A DNA stretch of 36,653 bases from the NCBI GenBank assembly GCA_032718475.1, contig JAUCBJ010002574.1:1-36653 (forward strand). The letters are read 5' to 3'. The position numbers and the translations under genes are program-made. Each line of letters opens with the position of its first letter. The first letter of the stretch is position 1. The notes beneath the pieces were generated by a model. The model worked only from the letters and a program-made list of their open reading frames with translations, ran no database searches and had not been told where the DNA came from. This DNA comes from Nemertoderma westbladi (taxonomy: Eukaryota > Xenacoelomorpha > Nemertodermatida > Nemertodermatidae). Below are positions 10,283 through 19,532 of the stretch, one piece after another.

Positions 10283-11248
10283 CTTAGGAAGTTTACACAC
10301 TGGGCTTAGGAAGTCTACACACTGGGCTTAGGAAGTTTACACACTGGGCTTAGGAAGTCTACACACTGGGCTTAGGAAGTCTACACACTGGGCTTAGGAA
10401 GTCTACACACTGGGCTTAGGAAGTCTACACACTGGGCTTAGGAAGTCTACACACTGGGCTTAGGAAGTCTACACACTGGGCTTAGGAAGTCTACACACTG
10501 GGCTTAGGAAGTCTACACACTGGGCTTAGGAAGTCTACACACTGGGCTTAGGAAGTCTACACACTGGGCTTAGGAAGTCTACACACTGGGCTTAGGAAGT
10601 CTACACACTGGGCTTAGGAAGTCTACACACTGGGCTTAGGAAGTCTACACACTGGGCATAGGAAGTCTACACACTGGGCTTAGGAAGTCTACACACTGGG
10701 CATAGGAAGTCTACACACTGGACTTAGGAAGTCTACACACTGGGCATAGGAAGTCTACACACTGGACTTTGGAAGTCTACACACTGGGCATAGGAAGTCT
10801 ACACACTGGACTTAGGAAGTCTACACACTGGGCATAGGAAGTCTACACACTGGACTTTGGAAGTCTACACACTGGGCATAGGAAGTCTACACACTGGACT
10901 TAGGAAGTCTACACACTGGGCATAGGAAGTCTACACACTGTGCTTAGGAAGTCTACACACTGGGCATAGGAAGTCTACACACTGGACTTTGGAAGTCTAC
11001 ACACTGGGCATAGGAAGTCTACACACTGGACTTAGGAAGTCTACACACTGGGCATAGGAAGTCTACACACTGTGCTTAGGAAGTCTACACACTGGGCATA
11101 GGAAGTCTACACACTGGACTTAGGAAGTCTACACACTGGGCTTAGGAAGTCTACACACTGGGCTTAGGAAGTCTACACACTGGGCTTAGGAAGTCTACAC
11201 ACTGGGCTTAGGAAGTCTACACACTGGGCCTAGGAAGTCTACACACTG
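10283..11248 (+). repeat. 22-bp minisatellite, about 44 copies
   Basis: Tandem units built on AGGAAGTCTACACACTGGG plus CTT. The outer copies are homogeneous. The centre (about 10660-11110) alternates two variants, GGGCATAGG and GGACTTAGG or GGACTTTGG, giving a 44-bp higher-order unit. The array ends 23 bases before the microexon acceptor at 11271. Confidence 0.95.
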
Positions 11249-11271
11249 CTGCTATCTTTTGACTTTGTCAG

Positions 11272-11305
11272 TAATCCCCTCTGCGACGAAGGAGTTACGA
11301 ACTTC
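11272..11305 (+). CDS. SPAG17: SPAG17-like, candidate 34-nt microexon
   Basis: Bounded by a pyrimidine-rich acceptor (TTTTGACTTTGTCAG) and a GTTAGT donor, the same donor as three other candidate exons of this gene. In the only phase that fits both neighbours it encodes IPSATKELRT between two split codons. Incoming phase 1 matches the 9048-9142 exon and outgoing phase 2 matches the exon at 11432. The phase agreement on both sides is the main evidence; the peptide is too short for a homology call. Confidence 0.45.
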
Positions 11306-11431
11306 GTTAGTTTATTTGTTTCGTTCGAAAGCACTGTTGACCGTGGCACCGATTTTGTTAGCTTACTAACAGGCAATGTATTTCTCTTGAATCATAATTA
11401 TCCAATAGTAATAATAATTTGTGTTTTATAG

Positions 11432-11559
11432 GTCGGAAGTTGAACCCCTACCCGATTCGGTTGTCGAGGATGAGGCCCCTGCTATTAATGTTGTCGAGTT
11501 GAGTAGCCCGGGTGGGATGGAAGAAGTAACCAAGGTTCCAGAAGAACAGGATAATAATA
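11432..11559 (+). CDS. SPAG17: SPAG17-like, internal exon
   Basis: A 128-nt exon between GTGTTTTATAG and A|GTTAGT. It encodes an acidic linker starting SEVEPLPDSVVEDEAPA and continuing INVVELSSPGG. Its reading frame would hit a stop (AGTTAG) two bases after the donor, as expected at a true exon edge. It leaves one base over, and both the 13843 and the 14770 exon accept that phase. The composition fits the disordered stretch before the C-terminal domain of SPAG17 proteins. Confidence 0.62.
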
Positions 11560-11614
11560 GTTAGTTGTGGGAAAAATGCCATAACCTTAAATAAATATAT
11601 ATATTTTAACCTTA

Positions 11615-12336
11615 GGGGGGGTGCACCATTTTGGTCAAAAATATGTCGAATTATTTTTTATGGTCTATTATAATGCACCATTGAATCCAAATCTGAAAAC
11701 CGCTATTTAATAGCTCTTTTAGTTTTCAAGTTATAACAATTTCCATTTAGGGAATCCTATTGAAATTACTATTACTAGGTATAATGAAAGGTCGATTATC
11801 TCCAAATATTTTTTTTATGAAATTGTCACCTTCAAAACCCTACTACTTCTACAATTTTTGAGCAATTAGTCTGAGAATTTCTGTAAGTGTCTACATAGCC
11901 AGCCACCCTGCATAAAAGTATCAGACAACTTTTCGAAATTATTTGTTAATAAAATTTAATACTATTTATAACAAACCTAAAAATTTAGCCGCAATTTGCA
12001 GCGCCACCTAGCGGTGCAGAATTATTTTCACAAAATTTCACCTGATATGTACTGTATGTTGCCCCATCTTTGATCTATAAGATAAAAAAACTTTCATGTG
12101 ATTAGATTCAAAACTGTAAAAGCCTTAGGGTTTTAAGCGCAACCAAGTTTTTTTTATTGTTAACTAGTATTAACTAATATTAAATAGCGAGAAAATTTTT
12201 TTTTCTAACCTATCATGTAGAATAGCATCTTAGGCACCTATATTCCAAATTATAGCCCAAAACAAAAAATTTTGAAACGCTGAGAGTGATAAATCGAAGA
12301 GTTGTCCGAAAATGGTGTACCCCCCCCCCCCCCCCC
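11615..12336. mobile_element. 722-bp MITE, Harbinger-like (TTA target duplication)
   Basis: A non-coding segment that interrupts the satellite exactly at its TTA: the unit reads AACC-TTA-AATAAA, and here TTA (11612-11614) and TTA (12337-12339) flank the insert. Its ends are inverted: GGGGGGGTGCACCATTTT on the left and, as reverse complement on the right, G(n)TACACCATTTTCGG. The left end has 7 G, the right 17 C. A TTA duplication and G-rich termini fit a PIF/Harbinger-derived MITE, and a broken Harbinger transposase is present at 674-922. No transposase is encoded inside. Confidence 0.75.
12001..12014 (-). promoter_or_regulatory. CTCF-like motif inside the MITE
   Basis: Minus strand reads CCGCTAGGTGGCGC, which fits 13 of 14 positions of the CTCF core consensus CCASYAGRKGGCRS. 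It is also close to a short palindrome (GCGCCACC-TAG-CGGTGC), so it may simply be part of a transposon end structure. Binding is untested. Confidence 0.25.
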
Positions 12337-13842
12337 TTAAATAAATATATATATTTTAACCTTATATAAATATATATATTTTAACCTTAAATAAATATAT
12401 ATATTTTAACCTTAAATAAATATATATATTTTAACCTTAAATAAATATATATACTTTAACCTTAAATAAATATATATACTTTAACCTTAAATAAATATAT
12501 ATATTTTAACCTCTAATAAATATATATATTTTAGCCTTAAATAAATATATATATTTTAACCTTTATTAATTATATATATTTCAACCTTAAATAAACATAT
12601 ATTTTTTAACCTCTACTAATAAATATATATATTTTAACCTTAAATAAATATATATATTTTAACTTTAAATAAATATATATGTTTTAACCTTAAATAAATA
12701 TATATATTTAAACCTTAAATGAATATATATACTTTAACCTTAAATAAATATATATATATTTTAACCTCTAATAAATATATATATTTTAACCTCTAATAAA
12801 TATGTATATATTAACCTCAAATAAATATATATCCATAAATAAAAATATATATTTTAACCCTAAGGATATATATATATATTTTAACCTTAAATAAATATAT
12901 ATATATTAACCTTAAATAAATATATATATTTTAACCTTAAATTAATATATATATTTTAACCTTAAATAAATATATATATTTTAACCTCTAATAAATATAT
13001 ATATTTTTACCTTAAATAAATATATATATTTTAACCTCTAATAAATATATATATTTTAACCTCTAATAAATATATATATTTTAACCTTTAATAAATATAT
13101 ATATATTAACCTTAAATAAATATATATATTTTAACCTTAAATAAATATATATATTTTATCCTCTTATAAATATTTATATTTTAATCTTTAATAAATAAAT
13201 ATATTTCAAACGTAATAAATATGTATATATTAACCTGAAATAAATATATTTCCATAAATAAATATATATATTTTAACCCTAAGTAAATATATATATTTTA
13301 ACCTAATTGAATACATATATTTTACACGTGAGTAAATATATATATATTTTGAACTTAATTAAATATATATATTTGAACTTTAAACAAATATATATATATT
13401 TGAACTTTAAACAAATATATATACATTTGAACTTTAAACAAATATATATATTTGAAATTGAAACAAATATATATTTTTTAACTTTAAATAAATTTATTAC
13501 TTTCTCGAGATTAAATTACTAACCCTACAGAACACTGCATTGCATTATTATACTTAGACATCATGAGTAGCGCATTGTGGTAATCCAATATGTCACCCGG
13601 TGCTATTTGAGTGTGCGAATTTATTTCCACAGAAATAAATAAATTATTATTATATATAATATTTAACACGATTGTTTTTATTAAATCATTAATATTTAAT
13701 TGTATATGATGTGTTTAACATCCATAGATTGTATAAATTAATATTTAATTTATTGTTTATATTAACTTAACTAACTTATAGATTGTTTGACGTTATTAAT
13801 TTTTAGACACCTTTTCACCTCCAACTGTGCGGTATTTAACAG

Positions 13843-13929
13843 CAGTTCCCATGGCAACCGGTTACCGCAGCGACGATGACGTCACAAGGCCCCCGAACCC
13901 AACCCCTCAGCGCTCCCAAGTCTTTCAAG
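13843..13929 (+). CDS. SPAG17: SPAG17-like, internal exon (29 codons, symmetric)
   Basis: An 87-nt exon after GGTATTTAACAG and before G|GTCATT. In the phase left by the exon at 11432-11559 it encodes VPMATGYRSDDDVTRPPNPT and then PQRSQVFQ. It enters and leaves one base into a codon, so it can be included or skipped without changing the frame. The acceptor is a tandem AACAGCAG, so a 3-nt (one-residue) variant is possible. It is far more GC-rich than the flanking introns. Confidence 0.6.
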
Positions 13930-14056
13930 GTCATTTAATACTTAATCACTAACAATTTGTCCAATAATTTATTAAACAATTTTACGTGCTGGCATTCTGG
14001 TAAATCACACCAATTGTTATTATATTATTTGTATTAACTATGGAATGTATTCAATT

Positions 14057-14124
14057 TGTATTTAATAAAACTTTAATAAAAATGTATTTAATAAAACTTT
14101 AATAAAAATGTATTTAATAAAACT
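14057..14124 (+). repeat. 26-bp direct repeat, 2.6 copies
   Basis: TGTATTTAATAAAACTTTAA plus TAAAAA repeated head to tail inside the intron between 13929 and 14770. No further meaning seen. Confidence 0.85.
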
Positions 14125-14769
14125 GTCACTCCAATTAAACAGGCGCTATTTATTTAATATGTGCCTGTAATAATGACCTTGTGTATGAAACTATTAGTCT
14201 AGTTAATTATAATTTCTAATATCTAAACTGTCACCTTAATTGACTACCAACTATTTATTTATCGTATTATTTTAGTCAAAATTACTCTCATTAATTCCAA
14301 CCTCAGTCTACATTTATATAATAATACTATATTAATTTATAATTTATGTGCTAGAAGTACTAAATTATGTCATAACAACTACATCGTAATAAGTTGCAAT
14401 CAATTAATTAAAAAGTCTGAATATCGTATTAATATCTTGCAAATCTACCGCCTATGTTACAACTGATTTACTGGTACCACTGTGTCTGTCCGTCTGTCAC
14501 TTATGTTTGAAGGCTAATTTGAAATTTGGTACACAGATAGTCTGTCAAAAGTCGGAAATATAATTTGCGTGGGTGAACTCAGCAGTACTTCAATCTCCGC
14601 TAGAGGACGCCTAGACAGCGGTTAAGCTTGCTTACTTGTACCTGTGCGAAAGCCTCCACGAACTTGTACTTCCAGCTTATCGTATTGCACAAGAGGCGCG
14701 TAGATAGAGAATGTCACTTCTGGATCCAAAGGAGGATTTTATTTACTTTTTAATTTTTCATTTGTATAG

Positions 14770-14900
14770 CTGACGCATTAGAACCGGATAATACAGGGAG
14801 CGACGCGGTTGTAGATGAGTTACCCAATAGTTTGCATAAACGGATTCCAGAAATAAAGTCGCTTAGAGAAGGAAGACCAGGGGTTGTAGCCAATGAGAGA
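14770..14900 (+). CDS. SPAG17: SPAG17-like, internal exon
   Basis: A 131-nt exon between TTTGTATAG and AGA|GTTAGT. Only one frame is open, needing one base from the preceding exon, which both 11432-11559 and 13843-13929 supply. It encodes DALEPDNTGSDAVVDELPNS, then LHKRIPEIKSLREGRPG and VVANER, and ends in phase 0. Spliced directly to 15161 the frame stays open into the conserved domain. Confidence 0.65.
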
Positions 14901-14977
14901 GTTAGTATTAATACCATAAATATAGTGATATTAATTAATTAATTGTATATCATAATAACATCTCATTTCTTTTCCAG

Positions 14978-15008
14978 AATGGGTGACACAGTAGAGCCTT
15001 CTAGTACA
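14978..15008 (+). CDS. SPAG17: SPAG17-like, alternative 31-nt microexon or alternative first exon
   Basis: Strong sites flank it: TTCTTTTCCAG and ACA|GTAAGT. If joined to the exon at 14770-14900 (phase 0) it reads N-G-stop, a poison exon. Yet its ATG at 14979 is in a good context (AGAATGG), and MGDTVEPSST runs in frame directly into the exon at 15161. It could therefore start a short transcript coding only for the C-terminal domain. No promoter was identified, and the exon might also be non-functional. Confidence 0.35.
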
Positions 15009-15160
15009 GTAAGTTAGGCGTAAATATACACAAACAATGCACTTTTGTGTGACAGTTAGTTTGTGTTTGTTCTTAAAAGTCTAGAGTCTCCGAGAATTTG
15101 ATTGATTTTAATGTGATAAGGTGTTAGCTGGCTATATTGACATTTAATTGTTCCTCCTAG

Positions 15161-15406
15161 TTCCAACGTATTGAGGAACCGGCCCGTAGGAAAGTATACA
15201 CGGTGACGACGTCCGGTGCCGCTGGTTCCTTGCAGAGACGCGGGTTCTCAATACTACCGGAACGGGTTGATTTCGGTAGAGTTAAGGAGGGCTGTACCTA
15301 CCAGTTCCGACTTAATGTAAAGAACATAGGGGTGGATACCAGTCGGTTTAGGTTGGTTCAACCGCCCCCTTCCACTGGGATGGTAGCCGTCTACACACCG
15401 GGACCG
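15161..15406 (+). CDS. SPAG17: SPAG17 C-terminal domain, exon 1 of 2
   Basis: An 82-codon exon from TTCCTCCTAG to CCG|GTTAGT, phase 0 at both ends. After EEPARRKVYTV comes the beta-sandwich domain: RGFSILPERVDFGRVKEG, then LNVKNIGVDTSRFRLVQPPP and STGMVAVYTPGP. 'VxFGxLKEGxTY ... LKNxGxDxxRFxVxQPPPSTGLxVxYTPGP' is the hallmark of the C-terminal ASH/MSP-like domain of sperm-associated antigen 17, the vertebrate counterpart of Chlamydomonas PF6. That protein is a scaffold of the C1a projection of the central pair in motile cilia and sperm tails. The domain continues after a 1280-bp repeat-filled intron. Confidence 0.88.
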
Positions 15407-15481
15407 GTTAGTCGCATTGCTTCGATTCTATCCTACTGTATATCTCCTACCTACTGTATATAACGTTTTATAAAGTCAACG

Positions 15482-16625
15482 GTTCCACACGGTCAAATGT
15501 TCCGCAACGTCAAAGGTTCCACAGGTTCAAAGGTTCCAAAAGGTTCCACAGGGTCAAAGTCTACACAGGTTCAAAGGTACCACAGTGTTAAAGATTTCAC
15601 AGGGTCAAAGGTTCCACAAGGTCCAAGGTTCCACAAGGTCGAAGGTTCCACAGGATCAGTGGTTAAGGTCAAAGGTTCCAGATTGTCAAAAGACTCCATA
15701 TGATCAAAGGTTCCACAAGGTCAAAGGTTCCAGAGGGTTAAAGGTTCCACAGTGTCAAAGGTTCCACAGGATTAAAGGTTAAGGTCAAAAGTTCCAGAAG
15801 GTCAAATGTTCAAACAAGGTCACAGGTTTCACAGAGTCAAAGGTTCCACAAGGTCAAGGGTTCCACAGTGTTAAAGGTTTCACACGGTCAAAGGTTCCAC
15901 AAGGCCTAAGGTTCCACAGGGTCAAAGGTTCCACAGGGTAAAGTTTAAGGTCAAAGGTTCCGCAGTGTTAAAGGTTCCACAGGATCAAAGGTTAAGGTCA
16001 AAGGTACCACAGTGTTAAATGTTTCACAGGGTCAAAGGTTCCACAAGGTCAAGGGTTCCACAGTGTTAAAGGTTTCACACGGTCAAAGGTTCCACAAGGC
16101 CTAAGGTTCCACAGGGTCAAAGGTTCCACAGGGTAAAGTTTAAGGTCAAAGGTTCCGCAGTGTTAAAGGTTCCACAGGATCAAAGGTTAAGGTCAAAGGT
16201 ACCACAGTGTTAAATGTTTCACAGGGTCAAAGGTTCCACAAGGTCCAAGGTTCCACAAGGTCAGGTATCCACAGGATCAATGGTTAAGGTCAAAGGTTCC
16301 ACAGTGTCAAAAGATTCCACAAGGTCAAAGGTTCCAGAGGGTTGAAGGTTCCTCAGGGTAAAGTTTAAGGTCAAAGGTTCCGCAGTCTCAAAGGTTAAAG
16401 TCAATGTTCCGCAGTGTCAAAGGTTCCACAGGATCAAAGGTTAAGGTCAAAAGTTCCAGAAGGTCAAATGTTCAAACAAGGTCACAGGTTTCACAGAGTC
16501 AAAGGTTCCACAGTGTTAAAGGTTCCACAGGATCAAATATTCCACAAGGTGAAAGGTTCCACAGGTTCAAATATTCCACATGGTCAAAGGTTCCACAGTG
16601 TGACAAAGATTCCACATTATAACCA
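15482..16625 (+). repeat. Degenerate intronic repeat based on AAAGGTTCCACAGGGTC
   Basis: About 70 head-to-tail variants of a 15-17-bp unit (GGTTCCACARGGTCAAA) fill most of the intron between the last two exons. A 195-bp higher-order block is duplicated almost exactly (start about 15851 and again 16046). The array begins about 75 bases after the donor and ends about 60 bases before the last acceptor, so both splice regions remain free of it. Confidence 0.92.
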
Positions 16626-16686
16626 ATATAAATGCCATTATTATTATTATTTAGTGTGGCGGTACTGAATTCCTTATTATCCACAG

Positions 16687-16971
16687 ATCCCCGCGGGTTT
16701 ATCGACTCACATTGACGTGGAACTCGTTGCCATAGCGGCTGGAGTTACCGGTGAGTCAGGGACCGGGACGATAGACCACGACCTAGAGATAGTATCCGAG
16801 ACGGATATCTTCCGAGTTCCTATTAGCGTCGAGGTTGCTACGACGACGGACTACGAGCGGTCGGGAGACAGTCAACTGAACCCCGGGGTCAGACTGATTT
16901 CGGATAGACCCCAATCCCGACAGGATATACTGCCACCCAACAGGATGCAGCCACAACCCGCGCTCTCATAA
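16687..16971 (+). CDS. SPAG17: SPAG17 last coding exon
   Basis: Follows TATTATCCACAG and encodes IPAGLSTHIDVELVAIAAG, then HDLEIVSETDIFRVPISVEV and a variable tail to TAA at 16969-16971. The order 'AGxxTxxxVEL ... HxxEIxTExDxxxxPVxAxV' continues the SPAG17 C-terminal domain without gap after the preceding exon. The exon adds 94 codons. GC content is clearly higher than in the flanking introns. Together with 15161-15406 this is the best-supported gene call of the window; the upstream exons are progressively less certain. Confidence 0.88.
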   Translation: MPAGLSTHIDVELVAIAAGVTGESGTGTIDHDLEIVSETDIFRVPISVEVATTTDYERSGDSQLNPGVRLISDRPQSRQDILPPNRMQPQPALS

Positions 16972-16975
16972 TAAA
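16970..16975 (+). terminator. SPAG17: Candidate poly(A) signal overlapping the stop codon
   Basis: AATAAA overlaps the TAA stop. No other AATAAA was seen in the next 300 bases. If used, the 3' UTR would be only some 20 bases long; a non-canonical signal downstream is equally possible. Confidence 0.35.
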
Positions 16976-17223
16976 CTCTTAAATAACTCAATTAATTACG
17001 AATTTATTCCATTTGTTTGTACATTTTGATGTTTTTACTTTTATAATAGTTTATATATGTAATAATTAATAATTATTAAAATAACTGTATAAGATTATTT
17101 CATTATTTCGTGTTGTTTATTACTATAGCTATAGATAATTGACAATCTTGCATCAAAATTCACACAAAAATCACAATTCTCGCGCTTGTACTGTAAAGTT
17201 AAAAATACTGTAGCGATTTTGAA

Positions 17224-17312
17224 GAGTTAGGGGGTAAAGGAGTAGGGTAGTTGGGGCATGGGGGGAGTAGGGGGAGGGGGTGTGTAAGGGGGAGGGGATT
17301 TGGGGGTAGGCC
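17224..17312 (+). other. G-rich tract, G-quadruplex candidate
   Basis: About 90 bases with many runs of three to seven G separated by short spacers (GGGGGGAGTAGGGGGAGGGGG near 17260), on the plus strand, 250 bases after the SPAG17-like stop. Such a tract can form a quadruplex or an R-loop at a gene end. That is inference from composition. Confidence 0.6.
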
Positions 17313-17313
17313 A

Positions 17314-17697
17314 TTAGGGGTCAGTTAAAATGTTTTGCGAATATGCAATATATGTATCACTCACTAAATAGATTTTGAGCAAATCAGTAAACAAAAGATC
17401 ATTTGCATTTGCATTAAAGCCATCACGATCACAGAAGTCATTTGCATTGTTAGGCGATATGATGTGATAGCTGATAGTCTTCCATGCATCTAAAGAATAT
17501 TGTTTAACAATGAAAAAGTTTATTTTGCAATTTACAAGCCACACCCTGTTACCATCCTCATGATATCTGTTCCGCACTGTTAACTTGCATTGTCTTGGAG
17601 AAATAATGAATGCGAGGCTAATAAACAATCCCGTAGCCATATAATCCCGTTGTATGTACCAATGTACTGTAGGTAGCTGTACTCTAATCCCTCCCAT
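17314..17697 (-). CDS. Hypothetical ORF
   Basis: A 127-codon frame whose first dozen codons lie in the edge of the 52-bp satellite (each satellite unit carries the same ATG on this strand). An inner Met starts MATGLFISLAFIISP, which looks like a hydrophobic leader, followed by KLTVRNRYHEDGNRVWLVNC. I recognise no family and see no splice context. It could be a chance frame or a remnant of a gene, since the satellite supplies the outer start. Confidence 0.2.
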   Translation of the reverse strand: MGGIRVQLPTVHWYIQRDYMATGLFISLAFIISPRQCKLTVRNRYHEDGNRVWLVNCKINFFIVKQYSLDAWKTISYHIISPNNANDFCDRDGFNANANDLLFTDLLKIYLVSDTYIAYSQNILTDP

Positions 17698-18642
17698 GTT
17701 GTATGTAGGCCTACTGTATGTAAGGTAGCTGTACTCTAATCCCTCCCATGTTGTATGTAGGCCTACTGTATGTAAGGTAGCTGTACTCTAATCCCTCCCA
17801 TGTTGTATGTAGGCCTACTGTATGTAAGGTAGCTGTACTCTAATCCCTCCCATGTTGTATGTAGGCCTACAGTATGTAAGGTAGCTGTACTCTAATCCCT
17901 CCCATGTTGTATGTAGGCCTACAGTATGTAAGGTAGCTGTACTCTAATCCCTCCCATGTTGTATGTAGGCCTACAGTATGTAAGGTAGCTGTACTATAAT
18001 CCCTCCTATGTTCTATGTAGGCCTACAGTATGTAAGGCAGCTGTACTATAATCCCTCCCATGTTGTATGTAGGCCTACTGTATGTAAGGTAGCTGTACTC
18101 TAATCCCTCCCATGTTCTATGTAGGCCTACTGTATGTAAAGTAGCTGTACTCTAATCCCTCCCATGTTGTATGTTGGCCTACTGTATGTAAGGTAGCTGT
18201 ACTCTAATCCCTCCCATGTTCTATGTAGGCCTACTGTATGTAAAGTAGCTGTACTCTAATCCCTCCCAAGGTTGTATGTAGGCCTACTGTATGTAAGGTA
18301 GCTGTACTCTAATCCCTCCCATGTTCTATGTAGGCCTACTGTATGTAAAGTAGCTGTACTCTAATCCCTCCCATGTTGTATGTAGGCCTACTGTATGTAA
18401 GGTAGCTGTACTCTAATCCCTCTCATGTTGTATGTAGGCCTACTGTATGTAAGGTAGCTGTACTCTAATCCCTCTCATGTTGTATGTAGGCCTACTGTAT
18501 GTAAGGTAGCTGTACTCTAATCCCTCCCATGTTGTATGTAGGCCTACTGTATGTAAAGTAGCTGTACTCTAATCCCTCCCATGTTGTATGTAGGCCTACT
18601 GTATGTAAGGTAGCTGTACTCTAATCCCTCCCATGTTGTATG
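17660..18642 (+). repeat. 52-bp satellite, about 19 copies
   Basis: Units of 52 bp containing TGTAGGCCTACTGTATGTAA and GTACTCTAATCCCTCCCATG. The core TAGGCCTA is palindromic. Variants (AAGG/AAAG; TTGTAT/TTCTAT) are arranged in alternating pairs in the middle (about 18060-18380), indicating a 104-bp higher-order stage. Confidence 0.94.
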
Positions 18643-18942
18643 TAAGGTATTAGTAATAGTATGTAAGGTATTAATGTGACAGTCATAATTGATGTTATTA
18701 CCTCAGTTGTTGTGTACGTTGCTAGGTGCGGCAAGGTGTTGTGAAGAAAAAACTCAATTTTTTTTTGTTTCTGATTTTAATACTCGTAATAATAGTATTA
18801 TAATATAATGCAAAACACAGTAATTATGTATTTATGTGCCTCCGTGTAGTCCGTAGGTCGAAGGGGATGTACTTGTACAAGTTCATAATATACGGCGGGA
18901 ATTGTTTTAAAGTAAGGTTGTGCATCAAGTAGCATTCCTTGG

Positions 18943-19228
18943 TGTGCCATCGACGACAGTCAAGGGCATGGCCTATATGGACTTAGACTGATATAGGACT
19001 TATTATATTATGTACCGGTAAGGGCGAGTTGATTGACTGACTCGGTTGGTCTTTGGTACTGCCCCTGTACACGGTACCTGGGTACCGAAGCCTATGCCTA
19101 TATTATGTACCGTATATTATTGTGTACCATATATACTGATATACATTATATGAGATCGAAGGAATACCAGCACCGACCATTTAATATATTTTACTTATAC
19201 CTCGTCGATCCCTAACAACGACGACACA
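18943..19228 (+). repeat. 5' LTR of BEL/Pao element
   Basis: Begins TGTGCCATCGACGACAG and ends ACAACGACGACACA. It differs from the 3' LTR by a small change at about 19102-19106 (TTATG against CAG) and one substitution near 19181. Confidence 0.93.
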
Positions 19229-19532
19229 CTTCGAACCGGATTATTTGATCAGCCTTCGGCCTAACGTCATCCGTCATTTATCAAATCCCGCCTGACTAAT
19301 GGTAATGACTGAATGATGGATCCTACAGACCTATGTATATCTAGTAGGCCTAACGGCTATTACGGTCTACTGCCGTCCCTAGCCTAAGCCTAACTCGGTA
19401 AGTTGACATATACCGCTCTGCCATACCGGTAAGTGGATATCTACCATCCAAAGGCCTATCTGTTCAACGGTATCAAACCTATCCATATCTGTGCTTCTGT
19501 TCACCAGAACTCCAGCTTCTGTTAGTCACAGA

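Larger units (their letters stand above)
11584..13500 (+). repeat. Intronic AT satellite, 23-25-bp unit
   Basis: Tandem units near TTTTAACCTTAAATAAATAT plus ATATA, with variants CTCTAATAAAT and TTGAACTTTAAACAAATAT toward the right end. The first unit (11584-11611) is cut off from the rest by a 722-bp MITE. The whole array lies in the SPAG17-like intron between 11559 and 13843. The Tyr/Ile-rich reading frame at 13307-13522 is a by-product of it. Confidence 0.93.

Noticed and set aside
10283-11248. CRISPR-like array
   Set aside because: Units are contiguous without unique spacers, and the context is an animal intron; an ordinary minisatellite.
13307-13522. Tyr/Ile-rich frame in the intronic satellite
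   Set aside because: By-product of the repeat unit.
19229-19245. Primer-binding site CTTCGAACCGG after the 5' LTR
   Set aside because: It resembles a complement of a tRNA T arm and not of a tRNA 3' end (no TGG at the start), so I could not call a normal primer site.
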